Shown here in pieces: positions 50,991 to 59,741 of a stretch of DNA of 64,000 bases. The stretch covers positions 1,481,501 to 1,545,500 of the forward strand of contig NZ_LT853882.1 in NCBI RefSeq assembly GCF_900183975.1, given 5' to 3'. The notes beneath the pieces are model-generated. The model was not told the DNA's origin. It searched no databases and saw only the letters and a list, made by a program, of their open reading frames with translations. Numbering within the stretch: position 1 is the stretch's first letter; each line of letters begins with the position of its first letter. The stretch is from Xanthomonas fragariae. GTDB taxonomy: Bacteria; Pseudomonadota; Gammaproteobacteria; Xanthomonadales; Xanthomonadaceae. Both the position numbers and the translations under genes were made by a program.

Positions 50991-52146
50991 GGAACCTCTG
51001 AACAACGCACTTCAAATGCGCGACACTACACACCTACGTTGAGGAGTCATCCATGCAACTGACGTTCGGTGACGCTGAAGGTTTGGGCAAGCGCAAGCAG
51101 ACTCGCCGCGAGATCTTCCTGGCCGAGATGGAGCAGGTGGTTCCGTGGAGGCATTTGCTCGGACTGATCGCGCCGCACTATCCGGTGTCGGGGCGGCCTG
51201 GTCGACAGCCGTACGCACTGGCGACGATGTTGCGGATTCATTTGCTGCAGCAGTGGTATGCGTTGAGCGATCCGGCGATGGAAGAAGCGTTGCACGAGAT
51301 CCGGACCTTGCGCCGTTTTGCCCGGCTCGGCGGTTTGGACAATGTTCCCGACGAGACCACGATTCTCAACTTTCGCCGCTTGCTGGAAACCCATGGCCTT
51401 GCAGCGCGGATGCTGGAGGCCGTCAACGCGGATCTGGTGCGCAAGGGTCAGAGCCTGCGGTCCGGCACGATCGTCGATGCAACCCTGATCGCTGCGCCCA
51501 GTTCGACCAAGAACACCGACCGCGCGCGCGACCCTGAAATGCATCAGACCAAGAAAGGCAATCAGTGGTATTTCGGGATGAAGGCACACATCGGCGTGGA
51601 TGAGTTTTCCGGGCTGGTGCACTACGTCCGTTGTACGGCTGCCAATGTGGCCGATGTCACGGTGACCCACGCATTGCTGCACGGCAAAGAAGACAGTGTG
51701 TTCGGCGACAGCGGCTACACCGGTGCGGACAAACGCGAAGAACTGCAGACCTGCAAGGCTGGTTTTTTCATTACCGCCAAGCGTTCGACGATTCAAGCCA
51801 TTGGCAACAAACGCGAGCGCCGCCAGGAAGAACGTTGGGAATACTTCAAAGCAAGTGTGCGTGCGAAGGTGGAGCATCCATTCCGCGTGATCAAACGCCA
51901 GTTTGGCTACACCAAGGTCCGCTATCGCGGCTTGACCAAGAACACCGCGCATGTGCTGACCCTGTTCGCACTATCCAATCTGTGGATGGTGCGCCGGCAG
52001 TTGCTGCCGGCCAGGGGATAATGCTGTCTGGCGCCAGCCAACGCCGCAAGAAACCGTAGAAATCGTATCGTACGCATCAACTCTGTGCGCTATTGGCACG
52101 CAGCAGGCTCGAATTTTAGAGGTCTGGTGCGTTGTTCAGACCTTCC
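50991..52146 (+). mobile_element. IS5-family element (IS1478-like), copy 2, 1156 bp, CTAG duplication
   Basis: Ends GGAACCTCTGAACAACGCAC (50991) and, reversed, GGAAGGTCTGAACAACGCAC (52146). Target duplications CTAG lie at 50987-50990 and 52147-52150. It is the same length as copy 1 at 4772-5927 and opposite in orientation. Confidence 0.95.
51053..52021 (+). CDS. IS5-family transposase (copy 2)
   Basis: Intact 322-residue DDE transposase. It has the InsH-like N-terminal domain, GTIVDATLIAAPSSTKN with the first Asp, VFGDSGYTGADKREELQT with the second, and KVEHPFRVIKRQFGYTK with the Glu. Compared with copy 1 it keeps Arg at residue 19 and His in MKAHIGVDEF, so it is the better candidate for the active version. 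The start is 62 bp inside the element, after GAGGAG. Confidence 0.95.
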   Translation: MQLTFGDAEGLGKRKQTRREIFLAEMEQVVPWRHLLGLIAPHYPVSGRPGRQPYALATMLRIHLLQQWYALSDPAMEEALHEIRTLRRFARLGGLDNVPDETTILNFRRLLETHGLAARMLEAVNADLVRKGQSLRSGTIVDATLIAAPSSTKNTDRARDPEMHQTKKGNQWYFGMKAHIGVDEFSGLVHYVRCTAANVADVTVTHALLHGKEDSVFGDSGYTGADKREELQTCKAGFFITAKRSTIQAIGNKRERRQEERWEYFKASVRAKVEHPFRVIKRQFGYTKVRYRGLTKNTAHVLTLFALSNLWMVRRQLLPARG

Positions 52147-52456
52147 CTAGATAAGGAGGGGGGCGGAAATTTTATAAATGAGGTTAATTGTTTTCAGACC
52201 TCTGCCGCATTCCTGTCGTTTGGCGTAATCGCATACCTCTTGTCCAAGGGGGTCGCCTACGATGCCTTCCTCACTTCATTTGGATTTATTGGGAGCGGGA
52301 TTTCGCTTTTCTCTGTATTAATTAATTCAAAAAATATCAGGAATAACCCGGATCGTCTGGACAAGAAATTTAGGCCAATTGCTTGGGCAGTTTTTTGCCT
52401 CAACGTATTGGCCTCCTTTGGCTGGGGTGTGATACTTCTTTCTAGGTTCTAGTTAG

Positions 52457-53968
52457 TCGCCCCTGAAAAACCCCACCCACCCACCCACCCAACGACCGCA
52501 AGGCCTTGATGTCTGCACCGGCGTGCCAAAACTACCAGTGTTCGCTACGCTGAAGGCTGGTTTCTGGCAATTTTCACTCATGCGTACACGCCGTCCTGCT
52601 GCCGAGCACATGCCTGCCGACGAGTTGTTTCGTTCGCGGCTGGAGAACCAGATCGATCTGCGTCATCCGCTGACGCGGCTGAGCCAACAGATGCCGTGGG
52701 CGGCGTTGGAGCAAGCACTTTCATCGCGCTTGCCGGCCACCCAGGCCGGTGGCGGTCGGCCGGCATTGCCGGTGCGGCTGATTGCCGGTTTGCTCTACCT
52801 CAAACACGCCTACGACCTGTCCGATGAAGCGGTGTGCGAGCGTTGGCTGGAGAATCCGTACTGGCAGTTCTTCACTGGCGAGGTCGTGTTCCAGACGCGC
52901 TTGCCGTGCGATGCCAGCTCGCTGACGCGCTGGCGGCAGCGCCTGGGTGAGGCCGGGATGGAAGAGCTGCTGGCGCACACCATCAACGCCGCGCATGCGA
53001 TGCAAGCGGTGGACGCACGCGAGTTGTCGCGGGTGATCGTGGACACCACGGTGCAGGAAAAGGCGATCGCCTATCCGACCGACAGCCGTTTGCTGGAGGT
53101 GGCACGCAAGAAGCTGGTGTTACTGGCCAAGCGGCACGGCATCGGATTGCGGCAGAGCTACGCGCGGCAAGGCCCGGCCCTGAGCCGCAAGGCAGGTCGG
53201 TATGCGCATGCGCGCCAGTTCAAGCGGATGCGGCGCGTGCTGCGACGTCAACGCACGGTATTGGGGCGGGTGTTGCGCGACATCCAACGCAAACTCGATC
53301 AGGTAAACACCGGCGTGCGCGAGCGCATCGCTGTCTGGCTGGAACGTGCGCAACGGCTGTACACGCAGCGTCCGAAGGACAAACAAAAACTCTACGCATT
53401 GCATGCCCCGGAAGTGGAATGCATTGGCAAGGGCAAGGCGCGTCAAGCGTACGAATTCGGCGTCAAGGTCGGCATTGCGGTCACCGCCTGCAAGGGATTG
53501 GTCGTGGGTGCGCGCAGCTTCCCGGGCAACCCGTACGACGGCGATACCTTGGCCGAGCAGCTGGAGCAGACACGCGGGTTGCTGCAGGATGTGAGCGTAG
53601 AACCGACGGTGGCGATCGTGGACCTGGGCGATCGCGGGCGCGAAGTCGATGGCGTGCAGGTCCCTGCATCGCGGCAAGGCCAAGACGCTGACGCGACGGC
53701 AATGGCGCTGGATCAAGCGACGGCAGGCGGTGGAGCCGGTGATCGGACATCTGAAAGACGACTGCAGGTTGCGTCGCTGCAGGCTGAAAGGTGCCCAAGG
53801 CGATGCGCTGCACGTGCTCGGCTGCGCGGCCGGCTACAACCTGCGCTGGCTGCTGCGCTGGATCGCGTTTTTGCGTGCCTGGATGCGGGCGATGGGATGG
53901 TCATCCTTGAGTGCCGTGCCGCTGTCACCGACGGCACTTGGCGCTTGAAGGGAATTTTTCAGGGACGG
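52457..53968 (+). mobile_element. IS5/IS1182-type element, 1512 bp, with 8-bp flanking repeat
   Basis: The inverted ends TCGCCCCTGAAAAA (52457) and CCGTCCCTGAAAAA (reversed from 53968) are flanked by CTAGTTAG at 52449-52456 and 53969-53976. The first copy of the repeat contains the stop codon of the split membrane-protein gene, so the insertion landed just after it. Family assignment beyond 'InsH-like N-terminal domain' is uncertain; 8 bp is longer than usual for IS5. Confidence 0.8.
52580..53948 (+). pseudogene. Transposase of the 1512-bp element, frameshifted
   Basis: The N-terminal InsH-type domain (HMPADELFRSRLENQIDLRH, VRLIAGLLYLKHAYDLSDEA) and the first DDE part (SRVIVDTTVQEKAIAYPTDS) are intact to GREVDGVQV at about 53660. 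There an extra C in the run CCCTGC shifts the frame. The C-terminal half continues one frame over as LHRGKAKTLTRRQWRWIKRR, then QAVEPVIGHLKDDCRLRRCR with the catalytic Glu. One indel therefore separates it from a full gene of about 455 residues. Confidence 0.85.
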
Positions 53969-54072
53969 CTAGTTAGGGCTTGCCGTGTTCATTGGGGCTA
54001 TAAGCACAAATAGCGCTCCGACGCCTACGACGCTATAAAAGCCAAGTGCGACAGCTTGGGTATGGCTCATTT
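53969..54072 (-). CDS. Possible very small membrane peptide
   Basis: MSHTQAVALGFYSVVGVGAL continues with FVLIAPMNTASPN; 33 residues, mostly one hydrophobic helix. There is no clear ribosome site, and the upstream sequence is cut by the IS3 element at 54107. It may be the tail of a larger lost gene or chance. It lies convergent to the split membrane-protein gene. Confidence 0.3.
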
Positions 54073-54134
54073 TTGTTAGCTTGTTTTTGGCTTTTTTTAA
54101 CTTGCCGGTGATACGCCCAGGGTTCCGTAGACAC

Positions 54135-54989
54135 TCAAGACCCTCGTTGCGCGTAGCGCCGTTCAAACTCTACAGGGGACAGGTCGCCAGTTGAACCGTG
54201 GCGGCGGTTGGGGTTGTAGAACATCTCGATGTAGTCGAATACCTCGGCGCGAGCGGCGTCCTTGGTGGAATAGGTCCGCCGCCTGATCCGCTCGCGTTTG
54301 AGCAGGCCGAAGAAGCTCTCCACGGGTGCGTTGTCGTGGCAGTTGCCACGCCGACTCATGCTGCACACCACGCCATGGGACGCCAGGAAACTGCGCCAGT
54401 CATCGCTGGTGTAGACAGACCCTTGGTCCGAATGAACCAAGCAACCAGCGTTGGGTTTGCGCCGCCACACCGCAGACAACAAGGCCTGCACGACCAACTC
54501 GGTGTCGGCCCGATCGCGCATCGCCCAGCCGACGACCTGCCGGGAAAACAGATCGATCACAACAGCCAGGTACATCCAGCCTTCATGCGTGCGGATGAAG
54601 GTGAAATCGCTCGCCCAGGCCGTGTCCGGCTCAGTCACGTCGAACTGTCGGTCAAGCAGGTTGGCCGCCGCCTTGCACTGCATTCCTCCATGGAAGCGCG
54701 GTTTGCGACCATAGCCCACCTGGGCACGCAGTCCCTCGGTGCGCATCAGCCGATGCACCCGATGGCGACTGCAACGCTCACCCAGATCGCGCAGATCCCT
54801 GGTGATCTTGCGATGCCCATAGACACTGCCGCTGGCCAGCCAGTGGTGCTTGATCAGTCCAAGCAAGCGCCCATCTTCCTTGGCGCGCTCACTGTTGGGC
54901 GAGCACAACCAGGCGTAATAGCCCGACCGGTTGACCCGCAATACCCGGCACATCGCACACACCCTGAATTCCCCACAGTGGGCTTGCAT
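54135..54989 (-). CDS. IS3-family transposase OrfB
   Basis: A 284-residue integrase-like protein. It has the HTH_21-type N-terminus (VLRVNRSGYYAWLCSPNSER, GSVYGHRKITRDLRDLG) and the rve catalytic core with DTAWASDFTFIRTHEGWMYL (first Asp), LVHSDQGSVYTSDDWRSFLA (second Asp) and DNAPVESFFGLLKRERI (Glu). Normally made as an OrfAB fusion by -1 frameshifting from orfA; the frames overlap or abut near 54990-55010. Confidence 0.93.
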   Translation of the reverse strand: MQAHCGEFRVCAMCRVLRVNRSGYYAWLCSPNSERAKEDGRLLGLIKHHWLASGSVYGHRKITRDLRDLGERCSRHRVHRLMRTEGLRAQVGYGRKPRFHGGMQCKAAANLLDRQFDVTEPDTAWASDFTFIRTHEGWMYLAVVIDLFSRQVVGWAMRDRADTELVVQALLSAVWRRKPNAGCLVHSDQGSVYTSDDWRSFLASHGVVCSMSRRGNCHDNAPVESFFGLLKRERIRRRTYSTKDAARAEVFDYIEMFYNPNRRHGSTGDLSPVEFERRYAQRGS

Positions 54990-55006
54990 GAAGGCGTACT
55001 TTGCCC

Positions 55007-55279
55007 TTACCCCTTGGCAAAGTACGCGGCGGCCTTTTTTAGGATGTCGCGCTCCTCGGTCACTCGACGCAACTCTGCCTTCAGCCGCCGAACCTCGGCG
55101 CTCTGGTCCACCTCGGCGCGCTGCACCACGCCAGGCTTGCCGAACTTGCGCAGCCAGGCGTAGAGGCTGTGCGTGGTGACACCCAGTCGCTCCGCGACTT
55201 CTGCCACCTTGAAACCACGATTGGTCACTTGCCGGACCGCCTCGATCTTGAATTCATCCGTATACCGCTTGCTGCTCAT
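55007..55279 (-). CDS. IS3-family transposase OrfA
   Basis: A 90-residue helix-turn-helix protein starting MSSKRYTDEFKIEAVRQVTN. It contains VAEVAERLGVTTHSLYAWLR and ends in a leucine-zipper-like segment (VRRLKAELRRVTEERDILKK), then AAAYFAKG. It binds the element ends and regulates transposition. Complete. Confidence 0.92.
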   Translation of the reverse strand: MSSKRYTDEFKIEAVRQVTNRGFKVAEVAERLGVTTHSLYAWLRKFGKPGVVQRAEVDQSAEVRRLKAELRRVTEERDILKKAAAYFAKG

Positions 55280-55486
55280 GGACACCTCCGAATTGACCAT
55301 TTTCCATGGCCTTGAGATGTCTAGGAAACCCTGGGCGTATCAGTTGCCAAGTGGAACAAGCGCACCTCGGACAATCGATGCTGATTGCTTGGTTTACCGC
55401 AGCAAGCGCGTCAGCTAGAGATCCCGGTGCACCGACGTCCCACCTGCATGGCACACTGCCAGCTCATCCATTGACGAGGGCGGGCG

Positions 55487-55978
55487 GTGATTGGCCAACA
55501 GCGTGATCTGACATTTCGTTTTCTGGCCGAGCCCAGCGACGTCAACTTCGGCGGCAAGGTGCATGGCGGCGTGGTGATGAAGTGGATCGACCAGGTGGGC
55601 TTCGCTGCGGCCAGCGGCTGGAGCGGGCATTACTGCGTCACCGTGGCGGTGGGCGGTATTCGCTTCGTGGCGCCGGTGCGGATCGGGGATCTGGTCGCGG
55701 TGTCGGCCAAGCTGGTCCACACCGGGCGCACCAGCATGCATTTCGCCATCGATGTGCGGGCACGCAGCCCGATGGGCGGCAACTCCCGGTTGTGCACGCA
55801 CTGCATCATCGTGTTCGTGGCGATGGACCCGCATGGCGTCACGCCGATGGAAGTGCCGTCGTGGCAGCCGGACACGCCAGAGGATCAACGCCTGGCCGAG
55901 TACGCGCTCAAGGTGATGGAACTGAGCAAAGGCATCGAGCACACCATGTCGCATTACCAGGCCGATACCGCGCGTTGA
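55487..55978 (+). CDS. Acyl-CoA thioesterase (hotdog fold, YciA-like)
   Basis: Hydrolyses acyl-CoA to free acid and CoA; 163 residues, cytosolic. The segment PSDVNFGGKVHGGVVMKWID carries the catalytic Asn/Asp-Gly region, followed by VTVAVGGIRFVAPVRIGDLV, typical of the 4HBT/acyl-CoA hydrolase group. The start must be the GTG at 55487, because a TGA lies five codons upstream in frame. Homologues often have a slightly longer N-terminus, so the 5' end may have been altered when the adjacent island or IS3 element arrived. First backbone gene after the island. Confidence 0.88.
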   Translation: MIGQQRDLTFRFLAEPSDVNFGGKVHGGVVMKWIDQVGFAAASGWSGHYCVTVAVGGIRFVAPVRIGDLVAVSAKLVHTGRTSMHFAIDVRARSPMGGNSRLCTHCIIVFVAMDPHGVTPMEVPSWQPDTPEDQRLAEYALKVMELSKGIEHTMSHYQADTAR

Positions 55979-56198
55979 TCTGTGCGCTGCTGAAATGCCT
56001 GGTGTGATCTGCGCATGAGCAGGGTAGGGCTGACACATTTGTGGCATCGCACCGCGCAGACGGCACACTGTCTCGGTCTGGCGGTGCCGCACGCTCAATC
56101 ACGCATAACTCGGCAGTCGCGTACCCATCGTGGTGCAGCTCGACAGCCTGCCACCAAGTGCTCACGCAAGCTGGTCAGTCTGCACTTCATCAACCACG

Positions 56199-56226
56199 AA
56201 AAAGGCCGCGGGATTGCCGCGGCCTT
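56199..56226 (-). terminator. Terminator of the NlpC/P60 gene
   Basis: The stem AAGGCCGCGG / CCGCGGCCTT has a 5-base loop. The A-run on its left gives a U-tail for leftward transcription. It is 34 bases past the stop of the gene at 56260-57009. Confidence 0.85.
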
Positions 56227-56259
56227 CGCCTGTGATGTAGGTACATCGCGGAATTCGGG

Positions 56260-57009
56260 TCAGAGTACCCGACGCGCCTGAATGAACTTCTCGCTCCAGT
56301 AGCCGCTGGCCAGCGAATCCACGCGCACATCCTTGCCTCGGCTAGGTGCATGCAGGAACTTGCCGTCGCCGACCACCAGACCCACATGGTCGATGCGGCC
56401 ACGCTTGCCGAAGAACACCAGGTCGCCTGCCCTGAGCGCGCTCGGATCTTTGATCAGTTCGGCAGATTCGTCGCGGGCGATATCTCGCGAGACGCGCGGC
56501 AGGTCGATGCCCAGTGCGGTCTTGAACACGTAGCCGACCAAGCCACTGCAGTCGAAACCTTCGGCGGACTCGCCGCCCCACGCGTATGGGGTGCCGAGTA
56601 GGGCCATGGCGCGTTGCAGGATCACCTGGACACGGCTGTCGGCCACTGCATTCTGGGCAGCGTTGGCCGCGCTCTGCGAAACGTCGTAATTGGCCAGCAG
56701 GCGGCTGAGGTCCCCGGCGAACATCGCAGAGCGGTCCATCAGCGGAATGGCGTCATTGGCAGCCAGGTGCGGAAGCAGCGCGGCCAGAGTTGCGGTGGCA
56801 GCGGCATCGGCGCGACCGTGGGTTGCTGCTTTATCAGTGGCGACGGCGCTGTCTGGCGTGGTCGTCTGCGGAGCGGATGGGGGGCTGTTGGCAGTCTGCG
56901 CCAGAACTGGAAGTGCGGCTAGCCAAAGAGCGGTGGCGCACAACAGGCGGAGCGGTTTCCGGGGCGGAAGAGGTGCGGCGCCAGTTTTGATCTGTTCGTC
57001 GTTCGTCAC
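56260..57009 (-). CDS. NlpC/P60 family cell-wall hydrolase (secreted)
   Basis: A 249-residue exported peptidase predicted to cut peptide stems of murein. An N-terminal signal (LRLLCATALWLAALPVLAQT) and a 90-residue Ala/Thr-rich spacer precede the C-terminal papain-like domain. Catalytic Cys is in YAWGGESAEGFDCSGLVGYV, and catalytic His in GRIDHVGLVVGDGKFLHAPS. It is a paralogue of the neighbour at 57119-57667, in the same orientation with 109 bp between. Confidence 0.9.
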   Translation of the reverse strand: MTNDEQIKTGAAPLPPRKPLRLLCATALWLAALPVLAQTANSPPSAPQTTTPDSAVATDKAATHGRADAAATATLAALLPHLAANDAIPLMDRSAMFAGDLSRLLANYDVSQSAANAAQNAVADSRVQVILQRAMALLGTPYAWGGESAEGFDCSGLVGYVFKTALGIDLPRVSRDIARDESAELIKDPSALRAGDLVFFGKRGRIDHVGLVVGDGKFLHAPSRGKDVRVDSLASGYWSEKFIQARRVL

Positions 57010-57118
57010 GCGGGAATCACACGTTTGCTGTCGATGCCAGATGATGCCCTGGTGAAAGAATTGTTACGTTCAAAAAAAGTTAGGTTTCCGTTTAATTACT
57101 TGTGGTGTGTGTCATGTT

Positions 57119-57667
57119 TCAACGTAAGACACGTTTGGACCCTGAATAATGGTCACGCCAGTAGGCGCCGTCCAGGAAATCCAGGCGGACTGTACCGCCG
57201 GTGTTAGGGGCATGCACAAAGCGGCCTTCACCGACATAAATGCCGACGTGGGTCACATTGCCTCTGGAGCCGAAAAACACCAGATCACCGCCAGCCAGTT
57301 TTTCCGGCGCAATGCGCGGACCCTGGACCGCAGCCAATTCGCGTGAGGTGCGTGGTAGCGACAACGCCAACATATCTTTGTAGACATAGATGACCAGCCC
57401 GCTGCAGTCGAAACCGGTTTCCGGCGTATTGCCACCGAACCGGTACGGGGTGCCGACCAGGCTCAGTGCGCGCATCAAGATGGTGTTCGCAGCGGCCGGG
57501 TCCGCCGGCGGCACTTGTGGCCAGACACGCGGGGCCGGTGGCGCAAAAGCGGCCGGACGACGCACCAGCGTCTGTGCGCACCCGCCCAGCAGCACGAACA
57601 GGCCCAGCAGCAAACTGGCCGCGGCGGCGCGATGGGCGCGGGCGGCGACAACTGGCGTGATATGCAT
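57119..57667 (-). CDS. NlpC/P60 family lipoprotein
   Basis: A 182-residue murein peptidase anchored by lipid: the N-terminal LLLGLFVLLGGCAQ has a lipobox (LGGC). The NlpC/P60 domain has Cys in YRFGGNTPETGFDCSGLVIY and His in GNVTHVGIYVGEGRFVHAPN. The start at 57667 gives a signal peptide of normal length; the frame opens at 57730. It probably lies in the outer membrane with its domain in the periplasm. Confidence 0.9.
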   Translation of the reverse strand: MHITPVVAARAHRAAAASLLLGLFVLLGGCAQTLVRRPAAFAPPAPRVWPQVPPADPAAANTILMRALSLVGTPYRFGGNTPETGFDCSGLVIYVYKDMLALSLPRTSRELAAVQGPRIAPEKLAGGDLVFFGSRGNVTHVGIYVGEGRFVHAPNTGGTVRLDFLDGAYWRDHYSGSKRVLR

Positions 57668-57776
57668 GGAGCCGGGATAATTGGCGGTTGGAAAGGTCGC
57701 CATGATGGCGGCGCACCCGGCGGCAGACAAGCCGTCCTCAACCGTCTGCTACCGAGCAGACCATTTAGAGCCAGGC

Positions 57777-58256
57777 ATGAAGATCGAAAAAGACAGCGTC
57801 GTCCGCTTCCATTACACCGTTTCCGAGATTGGCCAGGAGCCGATCGAGAGCTCCAAGGAAAGTGAACCGTTGGCGATCATGATCGGTCACGGCAACATCA
57901 TTCCGGGCCTGGAAGCGGCCATGATGGACAAAGAAGCCGGCGAGAGCTTCAGCGTGGACGTCAAGGCTACCGAGGCCTACGGCGAATACCGCGAAGGCAT
58001 GCGCCAGCGCGTACCCAAGAAGCATTTCGGCGCCACCAAGCTGGTGCCTAGCACCCAGGTCGTGCTGCAGACCAACTTCGGTCCGCGTGCAGTGACGGTG
58101 CAGAAGGTCGGCATGAGTGTGGTTGATGTCGACCTCAATCATCCGATGGCTGGCAAGGATCTGCACTTCGCTGTGGAGATCATTGAAGTGCGTGAAGCGA
58201 CGCAGGAAGAGCGCGACCACGGCCATGTGCACGGTGATGGCGGTCATCACCACTGA
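57777..58256 (+). CDS. slyD: SlyD-like FKBP-type peptidyl-prolyl isomerase
   Basis: Cytosolic prolyl isomerase and metal-binding chaperone; 159 residues. The FKBP core includes VVRFHYTVSEIGQEPIESSK and IMIGHGNIIPGLEAAMMDKE, with the insert-in-flap domain EAYGEYREGMRQRVPKKHF. The short tail is His-rich (HGHVHGDGGHHH), as in metal-binding SlyD. The start at 57777 is the family start; the frame opens at 57681 in the divergent lipoprotein's leader. Confidence 0.92.
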   Translation: MKIEKDSVVRFHYTVSEIGQEPIESSKESEPLAIMIGHGNIIPGLEAAMMDKEAGESFSVDVKATEAYGEYREGMRQRVPKKHFGATKLVPSTQVVLQTNFGPRAVTVQKVGMSVVDVDLNHPMAGKDLHFAVEIIEVREATQEERDHGHVHGDGGHHH

Positions 58257-58492
58257 GATCGGGCCATCCAGGCTGCTGCGCAGCTGCCTGGATGGCGGCG
58301 ACGATGCTCGGGATTGCTGTGTACAGTCCTCGGATACTCCGATTCCCACACGCCGTCCTCGTTCACCTGATAGTCGCTCGCTCCGCTTTGCTGGCCACTG
58401 TGCATGATGGCTGTGCCCCTGACGGCCTGCCGCCTCGGCGGGCCGCTTGCGTTTTGCGGCGCGCGACGCCGCATCCTGTTGTCTGAGCCGTG

Positions 58493-59734
58493 ATGACACA
58501 GCGCGATTTGCTGCCCATTGCCACGACCGAGCGCATCTTTGTGTTGGACGTGCTGCGCGGTTTCGCGCTGCTTGGCATCCTGCTGATGAATATCGAAGCC
58601 TTCGTCGGCCCGCTCGATCTGGCCTCGACCGGCGTGGAGCCGCATTGGCACGGCGCCGATCGTATTGCCGATGCGCTGGTGTATGTGCTTGTGCAGGGCA
58701 AGTTTCATACGCTGTTTTCGTTGTTGTTCGGCATGGGCTTTGCGGTGATGGCGCAGCGCGCCGAGCAGGCCGGGCGCGCGTTTTTCGGCATGTACCTGCG
58801 TCGTACCGCCGGGCTGTTGGTGATCGGCCTTGCCCATGCATTGCTGATATGGTCCGGCGATATCCTGGTAGCCTATGCGCTGCTGGCGTTGCTGCTGCTG
58901 ACGGCGCGCACGGTGCCAACGGTGACGCTGCCGTGGTTTGCCGCGTTGGTTTATCTCTGTGCGCCTGGTTTGATCCTGCTGTATGGCGCGGCACAGACGG
59001 TGACGCAGGCCGATCCGGCATATGCAGTGGAATGGAAAGCTGCGATGGCCGACGCCGCGCAACAAGCGGTGGCAAATGTGCAGGCGCAACGCGCCGCGTT
59101 CGGAAGTGGCACCTATCTGCAGGCCACGCTGCAGCGTTGGCATGACTTGCGGGAAGCGATGACCGGGCTCGGCATCAACGGCCCTGCCATGCTCGGCATG
59201 TTTGTGCTGGGCAGTTGGTTTGTGCGTAGCGGTGCGATCGCTACGCCTGAGCGCTTCCCACGCCTGTTTGCAACATTGCGCTACGGCGTGTTGCCGCTCG
59301 GCTTGGGTGCGATGCTGGTGAGTCTTGCGCTAGAGCCGTGGATCGATCCGGCACGTCTGGATTTGCGTCTTTCGGGTGCGTTCGCGTTGTCGCTGATTGC
59401 CGGGCCGCTGATGAGCCTGGGCTATGCAGCGTGGGTTGTGCGACTGGCACCGTACTTGGCTTGGCTTGCGCCGGCCGGGCGCATGGCATTGAGCAACTAC
59501 TTGCTGCAGTCGTTGTTGTGTACATGGATTTTTTACGGCTACGGGCTGGGCTATTTCGAACAGTTGTCGCGGGTGTGGCAGCTGCCGTTTGCGCTGGCGC
59601 TGTTCGCGCTGCAGGCGGTGCTGAGCCAGCTGTGGCTGCGCTGGTTCCATTTCGGGCCGATGGAATGGCTGTGGCGCAGCGTGACTTATTTGCATCTGCC
59701 ACCGATGTGGCGTGGCAGCGCGCGTGTTGGGTAG
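58493..59734 (+). CDS. DUF418 domain membrane protein
   Basis: A 413-residue inner-membrane protein with about nine hydrophobic segments. The N-terminus IFVLDVLRGFALLGILLMNI is the DUF418/YeiB signature, followed by FHTLFSLLFGMGFAVMAQRA. The DUF418 domain proper is the C-terminal part, with LAPAGRMALSNYLLQSLLCT and LQAVLSQLWLRWFHFGPMEW. The family is thought to act in transport or envelope modification, without a settled function. A GTG directly precedes the ATG at 58493. The stop is 8 bases before the next gene, so they likely form an operon. Confidence 0.9.
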   Translation: MTQRDLLPIATTERIFVLDVLRGFALLGILLMNIEAFVGPLDLASTGVEPHWHGADRIADALVYVLVQGKFHTLFSLLFGMGFAVMAQRAEQAGRAFFGMYLRRTAGLLVIGLAHALLIWSGDILVAYALLALLLLTARTVPTVTLPWFAALVYLCAPGLILLYGAAQTVTQADPAYAVEWKAAMADAAQQAVANVQAQRAAFGSGTYLQATLQRWHDLREAMTGLGINGPAMLGMFVLGSWFVRSGAIATPERFPRLFATLRYGVLPLGLGAMLVSLALEPWIDPARLDLRLSGAFALSLIAGPLMSLGYAAWVVRLAPYLAWLAPAGRMALSNYLLQSLLCTWIFYGYGLGYFEQLSRVWQLPFALALFALQAVLSQLWLRWFHFGPMEWLWRSVTYLHLPPMWRGSARVG

Positions 59735-59741
59735 CGCGCAC

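Larger units (their letters stand above)
50786..52452 (+). pseudogene. Membrane protein of unknown family, split by an IS element
   Basis: The two halves (50786-50990 and 52151-52452) rejoin without a lesion when the IS and one CTAG are removed. The junction reads KSFL-DKEGG, giving 168 codons plus stop. Predicted layout: a short hydrophobic N-terminus (VLSGLVIGFFGG), a coiled-coil-like segment (LKLRADINSLNERINELERV), a loop, then three hydrophobic segments (AAFLSFGVIAYLL, AFLTSFGFIGSGISLFSVL, AVFCLNVLASFGWGVILL). Base composition is visibly more A/T-rich than the chromosomal backbone, consistent with island cargo. I do not recognise a family; a small membrane effector is possible but unsupported. 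Confidence 0.75.
54107..55343 (-). mobile_element. IS3-family element, 1237 bp, TTGCC duplication
   Basis: The terminal regions share TGATACGCCCAGGGTT (54109 rightwards; reversed from 55342). A 5-bp repeat, TTGCC, lies at 54102-54106 and 55344-55348. Both orfA and orfB are open, so the element may be active. Exact end bases are uncertain by 1-2 positions. Confidence 0.85.

Noticed and set aside
54109..55342. IS3 element with ends taken strictly as TG...CA
   Set aside because: With those ends the flanks (CCGG and GTTG) do not match; shifting to 54107-55343 gives a 5-bp TTGCC duplication, so that boundary was used.
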